A stretch of 48,712 bases of DNA from positions 1-48,712 of the forward strand of contig CASDQM010000003.1 of the NCBI GenBank assembly GCA_949282745.1, in the 5' to 3' direction. This DNA is from an uncultured Sutterella sp. (lineage in GTDB: Bacteria; Pseudomonadota; Gammaproteobacteria; Burkholderiales; Burkholderiaceae_F). Below the pieces are notes generated by a model that had not been told where the DNA came from, searched no databases, and saw only the letters and a list, made by a program, of their open reading frames with translations. The translations under genes were made by a program, and so were the position numbers. Of this stretch, positions 1-8,019 are shown piece after piece (within the stretch, counting starts at the first letter, position 1; every line of letters begins with the position of its first letter).

Positions 1-632
1 AGGGCAATCGTGAGATGCGCGGCGGCGAGAACGGCGGAGCGGCCGTCCTGCGGAGCGTTGCCGGCGTGCGCGGAGACGCCGTGAACGGCGATGTCCCAGA
101 CGGTGCGGCCCTTGCGGGAACGAACGAAACCGCCGTTGGCGCGGCCCGGTTCGCAGACGATCGCATACTTGGCGGTCTTCGCTTGTTCGACGAGCCAGCC
201 GCGCGAGCTGATCGAGCTCACTTCTTCGTCGGGGTTGTAGCAGACGAGAATGGCGAGACGGTCAAGGTCTTCCTTGCGGGCGGTCTTGAGCGCGTGAAGA
301 ATGGCGATGACGCCCGCCTTGCAGTCGGCGCAGCCCGGACCCGTGACGCGGTCGCCTTCGATCTTGAAGGGACGTTCGGCGACGGTGCCTTCGGGGAAGA
401 CCGTGTCGAGGTGGGCGTTGAACATGATGTCGTAGTGATCGGCACCGGGCTTGTTCGTGGCGCGAAGACCCTTGCCCGCCTTCGGGCCGAGGTCGACGAG
501 TTCGGTCGCAAAGCCGAGTTCGTCATAGTGACGCTTCATGATTTCGGCGACTTTCGTGACGCCGTCGACCGTGGCGGAGCCGCAGTCGATGTTCACCACT
601 TCTTCGAGGTCCTTGAGATAGGCTTCGAGCAT
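1..632 (-). CDS. M20 family metallopeptidase (CPG2-like), C-terminus outside window
   Basis: About 210 N-terminal residues are present; the gene runs off the left edge. The protein begins MLRAYLKDLEEVVNIDCGS. It carries the M20 zinc-peptidase signatures: H-L-D in FNAHLDTVFPEG, a G-C-A-D-C-K-A-G stretch supplying the bridging Asp, and NPDEEVSS with the catalytic Glu pair. A later SAHAGNAP segment matches the dimerisation-domain start of glutamate carboxypeptidase-like enzymes. No signal peptide is visible, so a cytosolic di- or oligopeptidase or amidohydrolase is likely. The start at 632 is supported by GGAGAGAAG a few bases upstream. A terminator-like hairpin (644-672) lies immediately before this ribosome site, which is odd for the first gene of a unit. 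Family assignment is firm; the exact substrate cannot be told. Confidence 0.85.
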   Translation of the reverse strand, partial: MLEAYLKDLEEVVNIDCGSATVDGVTKVAEIMKRHYDELGFATELVDLGPKAGKGLRATNKPGADHYDIMFNAHLDTVFPEGTVAERPFKIEGDRVTGPGCADCKAGVIAILHALKTARKEDLDRLAILVCYNPDEEVSSISSRGWLVEQAKTAKYAIVCEPGRANGGFVRSRKGRTVWDIAVHGVSAHAGNAPQDGRSAVLAAAHLTIA

Positions 633-643
633 TCTTCTCTCCA

Positions 644-672
644 TGAAAAAAGTCTTCGGAGCGCCTCCGAAG
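644..672 (-). terminator. Intrinsic terminator or attenuator between ttrR-like gene and M20 peptidase
   Basis: Perfect 8-bp arms CTTCGGAG (654-661) and CTCCGAAG (665-672) enclose a 3-base loop. On the minus strand they are followed by a run of T (645-651). It ends only about a dozen bases before the peptidase start codon, so it may terminate the upstream response-regulator transcript or act as a leader attenuator. Confidence 0.6.
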
Positions 673-775
673 GGGATCTTCGGAGAACGCTTCCGTATCG
701 GGTCGGAGAGTATTGTCGCCGATGAGCCCGCCCCCGGCATTGCACCAAGGTACTAGGAGCCCGAAAAAAAATGCC

Positions 776-1411
776 TCAGGGAAGAACGCCGATTTCCGTG
801 AGAAAGTGATGAATCTCGAGGGCCGAACGCACTTCGAGCTTTTTGCAGGCGTTCGAGCGGTGGATCTTGACGGTGTGCTCCTGAATGTCGAGATCGATCG
901 CAATTTGCTTATTCATCTGATCGAGCGCGACGCGGCGGAGGATTTCCTTCTCGCGGTCGGTGAGGGTTTCGTACTTCGCGCGCATCCCTTCGACGCGGAT
1001 CGCGTGCCGACGCTCGGCGATGTTGCGCTCCGTCATCCTTTTTACCGCCTCGCGAAGTTTCGCGGGCTCGATGGGCTTTTCGCAGAAGTCGTCGGCGCCG
1101 AGCTTCAAAGCCGAGACCGCCATCCCGACGTCTCCGTGCCCCGTGAGAAAGAGAATCGGAAGGTCGATCCCTCGGCGAAGCATTTCCTGCTGGAGTTCCA
1201 ACCCGCTCATTTCGGGCATGCGCACGTCGAGCACCACGCAGCCGGGGTGCCGAAGGTCGTCGCGGTCGAGAAAGTCGCGTGCGCTCTCATAGGTCACGGC
1301 GTTGAAACCCGCGACGCGAAGCGTGAAGGAGGCGGAGCGGCGCACGCTCTCTTCGTCGTCGACGATGCGCACGAGCGGCGGATAGAGGTCGGGAGACGGC
1401 GTGGGGGTCAT
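776..1411 (-). CDS. TtrR-like LuxR/FixJ-family response regulator
   Basis: This 211-residue protein is a two-domain response regulator. An N-terminal receiver domain (about 13-130) has the acidic pair DDE at 18-20, the phospho-acceptor D62 in VVLDVRMPEMSG, T/K switch residues in LTGHGD and a CEKP motif. A C-terminal LuxR/FixJ helix-turn-helix (about 145-205) includes LTDREKEILRRVA and EHTVKIHR. It lies 21 bp downstream of a sensor kinase with a PhnD-like periplasmic domain, the architecture of tetrathionate sensor pair TtrS/TtrR. Co-transcription is likely. Its targets are not obvious: no ttrA-length reductase is adjacent, and dcuC is the nearest upstream unit. Family is certain; the specific signal is inferred. 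Confidence 0.88.
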   Translation of the reverse strand: MTPTPSPDLYPPLVRIVDDEESVRRSASFTLRVAGFNAVTYESARDFLDRDDLRHPGCVVLDVRMPEMSGLELQQEMLRRGIDLPILFLTGHGDVGMAVSALKLGADDFCEKPIEPAKLREAVKRMTERNIAERRHAIRVEGMRAKYETLTDREKEILRRVALDQMNKQIAIDLDIQEHTVKIHRSNACKKLEVRSALEIHHFLTEIGVLP

Positions 1412-1432
1412 GAGTCGGTTCTCTTCAAAAAA

Positions 1433-3346
1433 TCAGTCGTCGTTCAAGGAGGTAGGCGCAGCCTCGCTTCGCTGCGCAAAACTCAGGGCCGCGCAGAGGC
1501 CGCAGGGCTCAAGTCTGCGGAAAAGAAGTTTCGCGGAGTGGCGCTCAGCGATGACGCGGCAGATCGAGAGCCCGAGTCCGAGCCCTTCGAGCTTGTCGCT
1601 CGAGATCGGATGGGCGAGGTTCTTGAAGGCTTCGTCCGAAACGGGCGCACCGTTGTCGCGGATTTCGAGAATCCAGCGCGGATCGTCCGAGAGAACGCCG
1701 TCGGCGAAGAGTCGGATCGAAATTCTCCCCTTCCCTTCGGGCGACTTCTGCGCGGCGTGGAGCGCATTTTTGAGAAGGTTCACGATGAGAAGCTCGAGTT
1801 CGAGAGGATCGCCTTCGATCGGGGCCGACTCGACGAATTCGGACGTGATGCGAACGCCCGTCTGGTCTGTGCTCGAACGGAAGGTCGTGAAGGCGCGCTT
1901 CGTCACTTCGCAGAGGTCGATCGGGGCGTGCACCTGGCTCTTTTGCTTGGCGTAGCGGCGCACGCGCTCGACGATTTCGGAGACGCGCTCGGCCTCCTTC
2001 GCGATTTCGCGGGTCGCCTCGTCGATCATCGGGTCCTTCCCCTTCCCGCCCAAATAGAGCTGCAGGCCGTCGGCGTAGTTGACGAGGGCCGCCACGGGCT
2101 GACGGAGTTCGTGCGCGATCATGCTCGAGAGTTCCGAGACGATCCCGGCGCGTTCGAGCTGCGAGAGGCGCGTACGGTTTTCCTTGTCGCTTTCTTCAAG
2201 CTCCGTCTTTTCGTCGATGATTTTGACGAGGGCCTTCGTGCGGCTCGCGACGACGCGGCTCACGAGCACGTTGTAGCCGACCGACCCCGCGAGAATGAGA
2301 AAGCCGATGAGAAGCGCGTACTGATAGCGCGACTTGGTCGCATCGTTCGTATCGGTGGACGTCATGACGTCGGCGAAGCGGTGCACGGTGCGGCGCGAAT
2401 CGAGGAAATGATTCGCCGCGCTCCAGCCCCAGCCGTCGGGTGTGTGCGCCATGGCAAGCAGAACCGAACCGATTCGCCTCGCCCATTCGTCGGGAAGATC
2501 GGGCCGGGCCGCAAGCACGGTGTCCGGATAGAGCTTCGTCGAAGTGCGGCAGGCATAACCCTCGACCTGCCGCTCGCCGAGAACGCGGAATTCGTCGGGA
2601 CGCACGTCACCCGAGAGCCGCAGCGCTTCGAGGTCGCAGGTCGTGAGAACGCCCGCCTCGACGCGTCCCATGCGAAGCAGTTCGATCACGTTTTTGGAGG
2701 AGCCGCCGGGGAAAAAGGTTTTTCCGAAGTAGTTTTCAGGATACTGCGTAATGTTGGCAACCTCGGCGAGGGCCGTGAGCCATCCCGCGAAGGAATAGTG
2801 TCCGGTCGCGGCCACCCGGGCCGTGCGCAGGTCCGAAATTTCCTGGAATTTCTCGTCTCCGGCCCGGACGATGAAGACGGACCCGACACCCTTGAGCGCC
2901 GAGGTCGTGACGGGGGACTTGCGGGTCGCAAGCCAGATTGCGCCCGAACCCGCGTCGGTGAGATAGGTGTAGTAGCCGCTCGAAATGAGAAAGAGATCGT
3001 ACTTTCGTTCGACGACGCCCACCTGCAGATCGAATTCGCTCGCCTCCTCGAGTTCAACCCGAAGCCCCGGAAAAGCCTTCCGGAGAGCCTCGGCCGTGGG
3101 TTCGAGAAGCCGCTCGCGCATTCTCGTGGAAGAGGGCTCGAAGTAGCCGAGCCGCAGCGTTTTGGACGGCTTTTCGGGCAAAGCGGGAAGCCCCTCGGCC
3201 GCGAGCGCTTCGGACGCTTCGATTTCGTCGTCCTCGACGACCGCGGCGGACTGCGCCGAAGCGAGGCCCATCGCGAAAAGAAGTACGAACGAGAAGGCGA
3301 GACGCCGTGCGGCGGGACGAAGCGGAAAACCGGAGGAAAGCGTCAT
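1433..3346 (-). CDS. TtrS-like sensor histidine kinase with PhnD-type periplasmic domain
   Basis: This 637-residue membrane sensor has an N-terminal signal or anchor (about 12-32). A periplasmic binding-protein domain of the phosphate/phosphonate (PhnD) type follows (about 45-335; LRLGYFEPSS, FFPGGSSKNVIELLRMGRVEAG). One transmembrane helix lies near 345-365. After a short coiled-coil come the HisKA helix with phospho-acceptor H412 in IAHELRQPVAA and an ATPase domain with N-box NLLKNALHAA and G-box LEGLGLGLSICRVIAE. This is the architecture of TtrS, which senses tetrathionate in Salmonella. Two cysteines (TTCDLE, YACRTS) occur in the sensor domain. No clear Shine-Dalgarno precedes the start at 3346. 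The ligand may be tetrathionate or another anion. Confidence 0.85.
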   Translation of the reverse strand: MTLSSGFPLRPAARRLAFSFVLLFAMGLASAQSAAVVEDDEIEASEALAAEGLPALPEKPSKTLRLGYFEPSSTRMRERLLEPTAEALRKAFPGLRVELEEASEFDLQVGVVERKYDLFLISSGYYTYLTDAGSGAIWLATRKSPVTTSALKGVGSVFIVRAGDEKFQEISDLRTARVAATGHYSFAGWLTALAEVANITQYPENYFGKTFFPGGSSKNVIELLRMGRVEAGVLTTCDLEALRLSGDVRPDEFRVLGERQVEGYACRTSTKLYPDTVLAARPDLPDEWARRIGSVLLAMAHTPDGWGWSAANHFLDSRRTVHRFADVMTSTDTNDATKSRYQYALLIGFLILAGSVGYNVLVSRVVASRTKALVKIIDEKTELEESDKENRTRLSQLERAGIVSELSSMIAHELRQPVAALVNYADGLQLYLGGKGKDPMIDEATREIAKEAERVSEIVERVRRYAKQKSQVHAPIDLCEVTKRAFTTFRSSTDQTGVRITSEFVESAPIEGDPLELELLIVNLLKNALHAAQKSPEGKGRISIRLFADGVLSDDPRWILEIRDNGAPVSDEAFKNLAHPISSDKLEGLGLGLSICRVIAERHSAKLLFRRLEPCGLCAALSFAQRSEAAPTSLNDD

Positions 3347-3420
3347 GGGTGGCGTTGGATTTGCTCAGTGAATCCAATGATTATCGCGAATTTCAGAGTC
3401 CGCGGGAACCTTCGGGCGAA

Positions 3421-3458
3421 AAGGAAAAGCTCCGGCGCCGCGCGAGCGGAACCGGAGC
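3421..3458 (-). terminator. Intrinsic terminator after dcuC
   Basis: Minus-strand hairpin with arms GCTCCGG / CCGGAGC (3452-3458 and 3429-3435) and an inner CCGC/GCGG stem, followed by a T-rich tail TTTTCCTTTT. It separates dcuC from the sensor-kinase pair downstream. Confidence 0.75.
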
Positions 3459-3504
3459 CGGAGGTTCCCCCGCCCCCGCGTACGGGGGCGGAAAGCTTGG
3501 GGGA

Positions 3505-4896
3505 TCAGTTGAGGATGATCGTCATGAGGACCATCACGATGAGACCGCCCGTCATCGGGATCGCGGTTCGGCGAACGAGTGCGAAGGGATTGATCCCGGA
3601 GCACCCCGCCACCGCCACGACCACGGCCGTAATCGGGGACATCACGCGGGCAAGACCCGTCGAGAGCTGCATCGGCATGAGAAGAAGGATGGTCGAGACG
3701 CCGAATTCCTTGGCAAAGTCCGGAACGAGCGGAGCGAAGGCGTAGAAGGGAGCGTTGCCCGAGCCCATCACGACGCTCGCCACCGAGATGAAGGTCACCA
3801 CCACGATCATGATCGCGTAGGCGGGAAGACCGAGGTTCTTCGTGGCTTCGATGAGGTAGTCGATCGTGCCCGTGGCGATGAGGCCCTTGGCGAAGAGTTC
3901 GCCCGCGACGATCAGCGTCACGACGGTCGCGAATTGCTTACCCATCATGTTGAAGAACTCCATGCCCTGGGCGAGGACTTCCTTCGGGGCCTTGCGCACG
4001 AGTTCGCAGACGAGCGAGATCGCAAACGAGATGAACATCGCGGTCGGGACGTCGAGCTTGACGCTGTCGATCACGAAGCGGTTGAAGACGATGAGAAGAA
4101 CGAGCGGGATGGTCGGAAGGATGCCGTACCAGGCCGGAGCGCCCTTGCTGTCGAGGTCGTCGTTCTTGACGACGGAGAGGTCGACTTCGTTGGCCTTTTC
4201 GCCGTCCTTGGCGTCGAAGTAGCGCTGCGTGAAGAAGTGCAGAGCCGCCACGGCGATCGTCACGACGATGCCGACGGGGATCTGGTACTCGAGGAAGTAG
4301 GTCATCGTGTCCATGCCGGCCACCTGGGCGGCATAGTTCGCGGCGCCCGAGGTCGGACCCATGTCAAGGCAGGAGACCGTCGCGATGAGGGCCGCGGCCG
4401 AAAGACGGGAGGCGCCGAGACGCACGAGGACCGGGTACATCGTCACCATGAGGAGCATGGCGAGGCCCGAAGCCGACGGAATGAAGAGGTCGGCGACGGC
4501 GCCCACGAAGTAGCTCATCGAAAGGACTAGGTACGGGGACTTGAAGACGCGAAGCGGACGCGAGAGGTAGTCGGCCATGATCGCCGAAGCGCCGATCATC
4601 GACATGTACTTCGAGTAACCGGCGGCGGACATGATCAGAAGACCGATGCCGGCCAAGCGCGAGGACATGATCGAGGAGATGGCCTTGAAGAGGTCGAACC
4701 CGACGAAGCCGGTGCTCGAGACGCCTTTCGGGAGGAGATGCGCGCCGTTGGGGAGAAGACCGCAGAGGTCCATGATGACGGCAGCGGTGAGCAAAATGAG
4801 GCCGCCGAAGAAGAGGACGAACTGCGCCTTCATCTTCTTGAGAAGGATCTTGACGACGAGAATGGTCGTCAAGAGGGAAATGATTACGCCGACCAT
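3505..4896 (-). CDS. dcuC: DcuC-family anaerobic C4-dicarboxylate transporter
   Basis: This 463-residue polytopic inner-membrane protein matches the length and pattern of DcuC carriers (about 460 residues). It starts MVGVIISLLTTILVVKILLKK and has about 12 hydrophobic helices, with conserved stretches such as SAAGYSKYMSMIGAS, GPTSGAANYAAQVAGM and VMGSGNAPFYAFAPLVP. DcuC proteins exchange or export succinate, fumarate, malate and aspartate during fumarate respiration. The start at 4896 is chosen because AAAGGAA lies just upstream and the hydrophobic N-terminus begins here; a longer frame up to 5046 has Arg/Pro-rich residues that look non-coding. It is divergent from pepT and is followed by its own terminator. 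The C4-dicarboxylate role is family knowledge, and the exact substrate is not proven. Confidence 0.9.
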   Translation of the reverse strand: MVGVIISLLTTILVVKILLKKMKAQFVLFFGGLILLTAAVIMDLCGLLPNGAHLLPKGVSSTGFVGFDLFKAISSIMSSRLAGIGLLIMSAAGYSKYMSMIGASAIMADYLSRPLRVFKSPYLVLSMSYFVGAVADLFIPSASGLAMLLMVTMYPVLVRLGASRLSAAALIATVSCLDMGPTSGAANYAAQVAGMDTMTYFLEYQIPVGIVVTIAVAALHFFTQRYFDAKDGEKANEVDLSVVKNDDLDSKGAPAWYGILPTIPLVLLIVFNRFVIDSVKLDVPTAMFISFAISLVCELVRKAPKEVLAQGMEFFNMMGKQFATVVTLIVAGELFAKGLIATGTIDYLIEATKNLGLPAYAIMIVVVTFISVASVVMGSGNAPFYAFAPLVPDFAKEFGVSTILLLMPMQLSTGLARVMSPITAVVVAVAGCSGINPFALVRRTAIPMTGGLIVMVLMTIILN

Positions 4897-5014
4897 AGCG
4901 ATTCCTTTGGTGTGGGTCTGGAAGGTGGATGGGGTTTCGGTTCGAAAAGGACCTCTTCTCGGGCCCTTCCCGTTCGCCGCAGTCGCGGGGATTGCGGCGG
5001 TTGCGTGGAATTCT

Positions 5015-5032
5015 GCCCGTCCGCGGGCGGGC
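5015..5032. promoter_or_regulatory. GC-rich inverted repeat between dcuC and pepT
   Basis: GCCCG (5015-5019) and CGGGC (5028-5032) form an 18-bp inverted repeat inside the 253-bp divergent control region of dcuC and pepT. It may be an operator or a leader hairpin. No clear FNR-type box was seen here. Confidence 0.3.
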
Positions 5033-5149
5033 GCACCATGTACCAAGGTTCAATACGCCGCGGTCCGACCCTCGCCGATAATGCTCGGAACGCTTTCCGC
5101 GGAGGGTTCCGCGCAAGCCAACCCGAAACTCATCAAAGGAGTGAGACCC

Positions 5150-6403
5150 ATGTCCCGTCAAGACGCCCTTCTCGAGCGCTTCCTTCGCTACGTCGCCGTG
5201 CCCACGCAGAGCGACCCCAAGGCCAAGGTCGTTCCGAGCAACCCGAACGAATTCAAGCTTGCCGAACTCCTCGCCGAGGAACTGCGTGCGCTCGGCCTCG
5301 TCGACATCGAAATTTCCGAGTACGCCGTCCTCACGGCGAAGCTTCCGGGGAATCTCCCCGAAGGCCGCAAGGCGCCCGTGATCGGCTGGATGGCGCACAT
5401 GGACACGGTGAACACGGGGCTCTCGCCCGAAATCCATCCTAGGGTCGTGAAGAACTACCAAGGGGGCGACATCTGCCTCAACAAGGAAAAGGACATTTGG
5501 CTCCGCACGGCCGAACACCCCGAAATCGAGCGCTACATCGGAGACGACATCGTGGTGTCGGACGGCACTTCCGTCCTCGGCGCCGACGACAAGTCCGCGA
5601 TCGCGAACGTCATGACGGCGCTCTCGATCGTGGTCGAAGAAAACCGTCCCCACGGCGACATCTACGTTGCCTTCGTGCCCGACGAAGAGCTCGGCGAAAA
5701 GGGCGCGCGAAAGACCGACCTCAAGAAGTTCCCCGTCGACTTCGCCTACACGATCGACTGCTGCGAATTGGGCGAAGTGGTTTGGGAGACCTTCAACGCC
5801 GGGAACGCCAAGCTCACCGTCAAGGGCGTCACCGCCCACCCGATGGCGTCGAAGGGCGTACTCGTCAATCCCATCCTCGTCGTGCACGACTTCATCAACA
5901 TGCTCGACCGAGGCGAAACGCCCGAATACACGGAAGGCCGTGAAGGCTTCATCGTTCTGAAGACGCTCGAGGCGAATCCCTCGACCGCGGTCCTCACGAT
6001 GAAGATCCGCGACCACAACAAGAAGCTCTACGAAGCGAAGAAGGCCAAGCTCGTCGCCGCGGCCGAATACCTGCGCGTCCGTCACCCGAAGGCGAAGATC
6101 GAGATCGAACTCTCCGACTCCTACGCCAACATCGCCGACGCCGTACGCGACGACAACCGCATGGGCATCGACTACCTCTACAAGGCCCTCGAAACGGCGG
6201 GCGTCGAAGCGAAGACGACCGCGATGCGCGGCGGCACGGACGGCTCCTACCTCTCGGTCGTGGGACTTCTCACGCCCAACTACTTTACGGGCGCCCACAA
6301 CTTCCACAGCAACTGCGAGTTCCTGCCGATGAAGTCCTGGGAAAAGAGCCTTGAAGTGACGCTCGCCCTGATCGACATCGCCGCGAACGCGGAGAAGGCC
6401 TGA
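5150..6403 (+). CDS. pepT: Peptidase T (M20B tripeptidase)
   Basis: This 417-residue cytosolic zinc aminotripeptidase is near the usual 408-415 residues. It begins MSRQDALLERFLRYVAVPTQSD, characteristic of PepT. Zinc and catalytic motifs are present: H83-x-D85 in MAHMDTVNTG, GADDKSAIANV with the bridging Asp, PDEELGEKGARK with the catalytic Glu pair, and the late GTDGS and TGAHNFHS motifs. The start at 5150 is preceded by AAAGGAGTGAG; a longer upstream reading frame lacks conserved sequence. PepT removes N-terminal residues from tripeptides. The gene is transcribed alone, divergently from dcuC, and ends at a strong terminator (6436-6480). Assignment is high confidence. Confidence 0.95.
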   Translation: MSRQDALLERFLRYVAVPTQSDPKAKVVPSNPNEFKLAELLAEELRALGLVDIEISEYAVLTAKLPGNLPEGRKAPVIGWMAHMDTVNTGLSPEIHPRVVKNYQGGDICLNKEKDIWLRTAEHPEIERYIGDDIVVSDGTSVLGADDKSAIANVMTALSIVVEENRPHGDIYVAFVPDEELGEKGARKTDLKKFPVDFAYTIDCCELGEVVWETFNAGNAKLTVKGVTAHPMASKGVLVNPILVVHDFINMLDRGETPEYTEGREGFIVLKTLEANPSTAVLTMKIRDHNKKLYEAKKAKLVAAAEYLRVRHPKAKIEIELSDSYANIADAVRDDNRMGIDYLYKALETAGVEAKTTAMRGGTDGSYLSVVGLLTPNYFTGAHNFHSNCEFLPMKSWEKSLEVTLALIDIAANAEKA

Positions 6404-6435
6404 TCGCGAACCGAAGTCTTTCGGAAACTCCATTG

Positions 6436-6480
6436 AACCCCCGCCGCTCCTTTGACCGGAACGGACGGGGGTTTGCCGTT
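6436..6480 (+). terminator. Intrinsic terminator after pepT
   Basis: Arms AACCCCCG (6436-6443) and CGGGGGTT (6466-6473), followed by a T-containing tail (TTGCCGTTTT). Confidence 0.7.
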
Positions 6481-6602
6481 TTCGAGAGATTCGGCGCAAG
6501 GCCCGCGCCGATCGGGCAATTCAGGGGCGAACCGTTTCGCTAGAGTGAGGTTGACGGCGCTCCACATCGGGCGCTCCCGTGCAATTTTCTCGGAGTTACC
6601 TC

Positions 6603-7176
6603 ATGTCCCGCTTCTCCCGCCGCACCTGTCTCAAGGCCGCTTCCTGTGCGACGGCGCTCTCGATTTTCGGCGGCGCCCGCGCGGCCGACGCCGCGGATCA
6701 TAGGATTCTCATCGTCTACTTCTCGTGATCGGGGAGTTCCAAAACCGTCGCCGAAGAAGAACACCGCATCGCGGGCGGCGACATCCTCCGTCTCGAAACG
6801 ACGGAGCCCTATCCCGAGTCCTACGACGCCACGGTCGAGCGCTCGAAAAAGGAACGGGAAGCTGATGCCCGCCCGGCCCTCAAGACCGCCCTTCCCGACC
6901 TCGGCAAATACGAAACGATCGTTCTCGCCCACCCGATCTGGAGCGGCCGCATGCCGATGCCGGTGCGGACTTTCCTCGACGTCGTCGATCTTTCCGGCAA
7001 GCGCGTCGCGCACGTGACGACCCACGGCGGAAGCGGTCTCGGGCGAAGCCACGACGAACTCGAGCAAATCGAACCCAAGGCCTTGCTGCTCGAGCCCCAC
7101 GACGTCTATGGTTGGCACGGCGTGCGGGATTTGGAGCGTGGGCGCGTGGTTGAAGCGCATCGGGCTTGCCCGATAA
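6603..7176 (+). pseudogene. Broken Tat-exported flavodoxin-like gene (in-frame TGA plus frameshift)
   Basis: The reading frame starts MSRFSRRTCLKAASCATALS, a twin-arginine signal peptide (S-R-R-x-x-L-K), and reaches ILIVYFS before a TGA at 6726-6728. Reading past it gives SGSSKTVAEE and then convincing flavodoxin sequence (LRLETTEPYPESYDA, AHPIWSGRMPMPVRTFL, THGGSGLGRS). The flavodoxin FMN-loop normally reads YFS-x-SGNT, so the TGA replaces the variable residue, often Trp. Near 7100-7125 homology jumps to the next frame, which ends VGAWLKRIGLAR with a stop at 7174-7176. Two lesions argue for decay rather than selenocysteine. The ancestor would be an exported FMN electron carrier or reductase. 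Sequencing error cannot be excluded. Confidence 0.8.
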
Positions 7177-7199
7177 GGCCGTCGTGGAAAAGATGTGAC

Positions 7200-7231
7200 A
7201 AAAAGGGCCGCCTCCCGGGGAGAAACGGCCC
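7200..7231 (-). terminator. Intrinsic terminator after the downstream pRiA4b-like gene
   Basis: Minus strand: GGGCCG / CGGCCC arms (7226-7231 and 7205-7210) followed by five T (7200-7204). It also lies just past the flavodoxin remnant on the other strand. Confidence 0.75.
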
Positions 7232-7250
7232 ATGAGAGTGGAGAGACGTC

Positions 7251-7874
7251 TCAATCCTTGTCGAGACTCTCCCATTCGGGACGGTAGTACGGATCCTTGG
7301 GATCGAAGTTCGTGCCGAGCGACGCCACGGCGTAGTCCAAGTGGGTCTCGGGATACTCAAAGTTCACCGTCCTCAAGTCCACGCCGTCCTTCTTCGCCTG
7401 AACAATCAGATCGCGCTTGTACAAGAATTCGTAGATGCCGCCGCAGTCTTCCGCCGGCGACGCCCCGCGACGCTCCGAAATTTCGTAAAAATAGTAGAGT
7501 TCGTCGTCTTCCCAGGATTCGACGGTCAGGGTGTGCACCCAGTCGTCGCCGAAATCGTAAACGTACTCGAGTGTTTTCGGATATCGCGGCAACACCGAAT
7601 CCAATCGCAAGCCTTCCTCGTCGATTCTTTCGCAGAAGAAGGAAATCATGTCATCTTCCGTCGGACCGATTTGGAAGGCCGGACGACTGAAGCGGACCCG
7701 TTTCGGTTGGAAAACGTGAAGATGATGGCCTTCCCATTCGAATGCCGCCTGCAGAGCCTCGTGCAGCTGACCGAAGCTTGCGCCTCCGACAATGCGGATC
7801 CGCCGCCACACGGGCGGCTTGGTGATGCCTTTGAGTTGGGCCTTGATCGTGAAAACGCCGTCACGCGGGGCCAT
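7251..7874 (-). CDS. Plasmid pRiA4b ORF-3-like family protein, copy 2
   Basis: This 207-residue protein belongs to the pRiA4b ORF-3 family (PF07929). It opens VFTIKAQLKGITKPPVWRRIRI and has the conserved stretches LHEALQAAFEWEGHHLHVF, YVYDFGDDWVHTLTVE and AEDCGG, followed by LDYAVASLGTNFDP near the end. The biochemical role of the family is not established; members are frequent on plasmids and near mobile elements. The start at 7874 begins the conserved domain; a longer frame upstream lacks homology. It lies 143 bp downstream of a clear paralogue on the same strand, so the pair is a tandem duplication. A terminator follows at 7200-7231. Family assignment is firm, function unknown. Confidence 0.85.
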   Translation of the reverse strand: MAPRDGVFTIKAQLKGITKPPVWRRIRIVGGASFGQLHEALQAAFEWEGHHLHVFQPKRVRFSRPAFQIGPTEDDMISFFCERIDEEGLRLDSVLPRYPKTLEYVYDFGDDWVHTLTVESWEDDELYYFYEISERRGASPAEDCGGIYEFLYKRDLIVQAKKDGVDLRTVNFEYPETHLDYAVASLGTNFDPKDPYYRPEWESLDKD

Positions 7875-7980
7875 GGTTTGTCTTCGAATTAAGGTGTTGC
7901 GGTTCCCAGTGTACGGGAGCGTCGCAGTCGCTTCCATGCAGTGAGATGCGCATCGAATCCTTTGGTAAATGGGACTTACC

Positions 7981-8019
7981 GAGCCTTCGGGGAAAGGCAC
8001 GATAAGTATCCGAAGGCTC
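7981..8019 (-). terminator. Inverted repeat overlapping stop codon of pRiA4b-like copy 1
   Basis: Perfect 10-bp arms GAGCCTTCGG (7981-7990) and CCGAAGGCTC (8010-8019) overlap the stop codon of the upstream paralogue. No T-run follows, so it may be a partial terminator or mRNA-stabilising hairpin between the two copies. Confidence 0.45.

Noticed and set aside
713-3745. 1010-residue plus-strand open frame
   Set aside because: It is antisense to the response regulator and kinase genes, is full of Arg/Glu/Gly/Asp with no domain sense, and results from high-GC codon bias.
4364-6499. 711-residue minus-strand open frame opposite pepT
   Set aside because: It overlaps both pepT and dcuC antisense; the translated sequence is low in hydrophobic pattern and has no recognisable motif.
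6726-6728. Selenocysteine codon in a flavodoxin-like protein
   Set aside because: The TGA sits at a functional loop, but a later frameshift is also needed to complete the protein and no clear SECIS-like hairpin follows the TGA.
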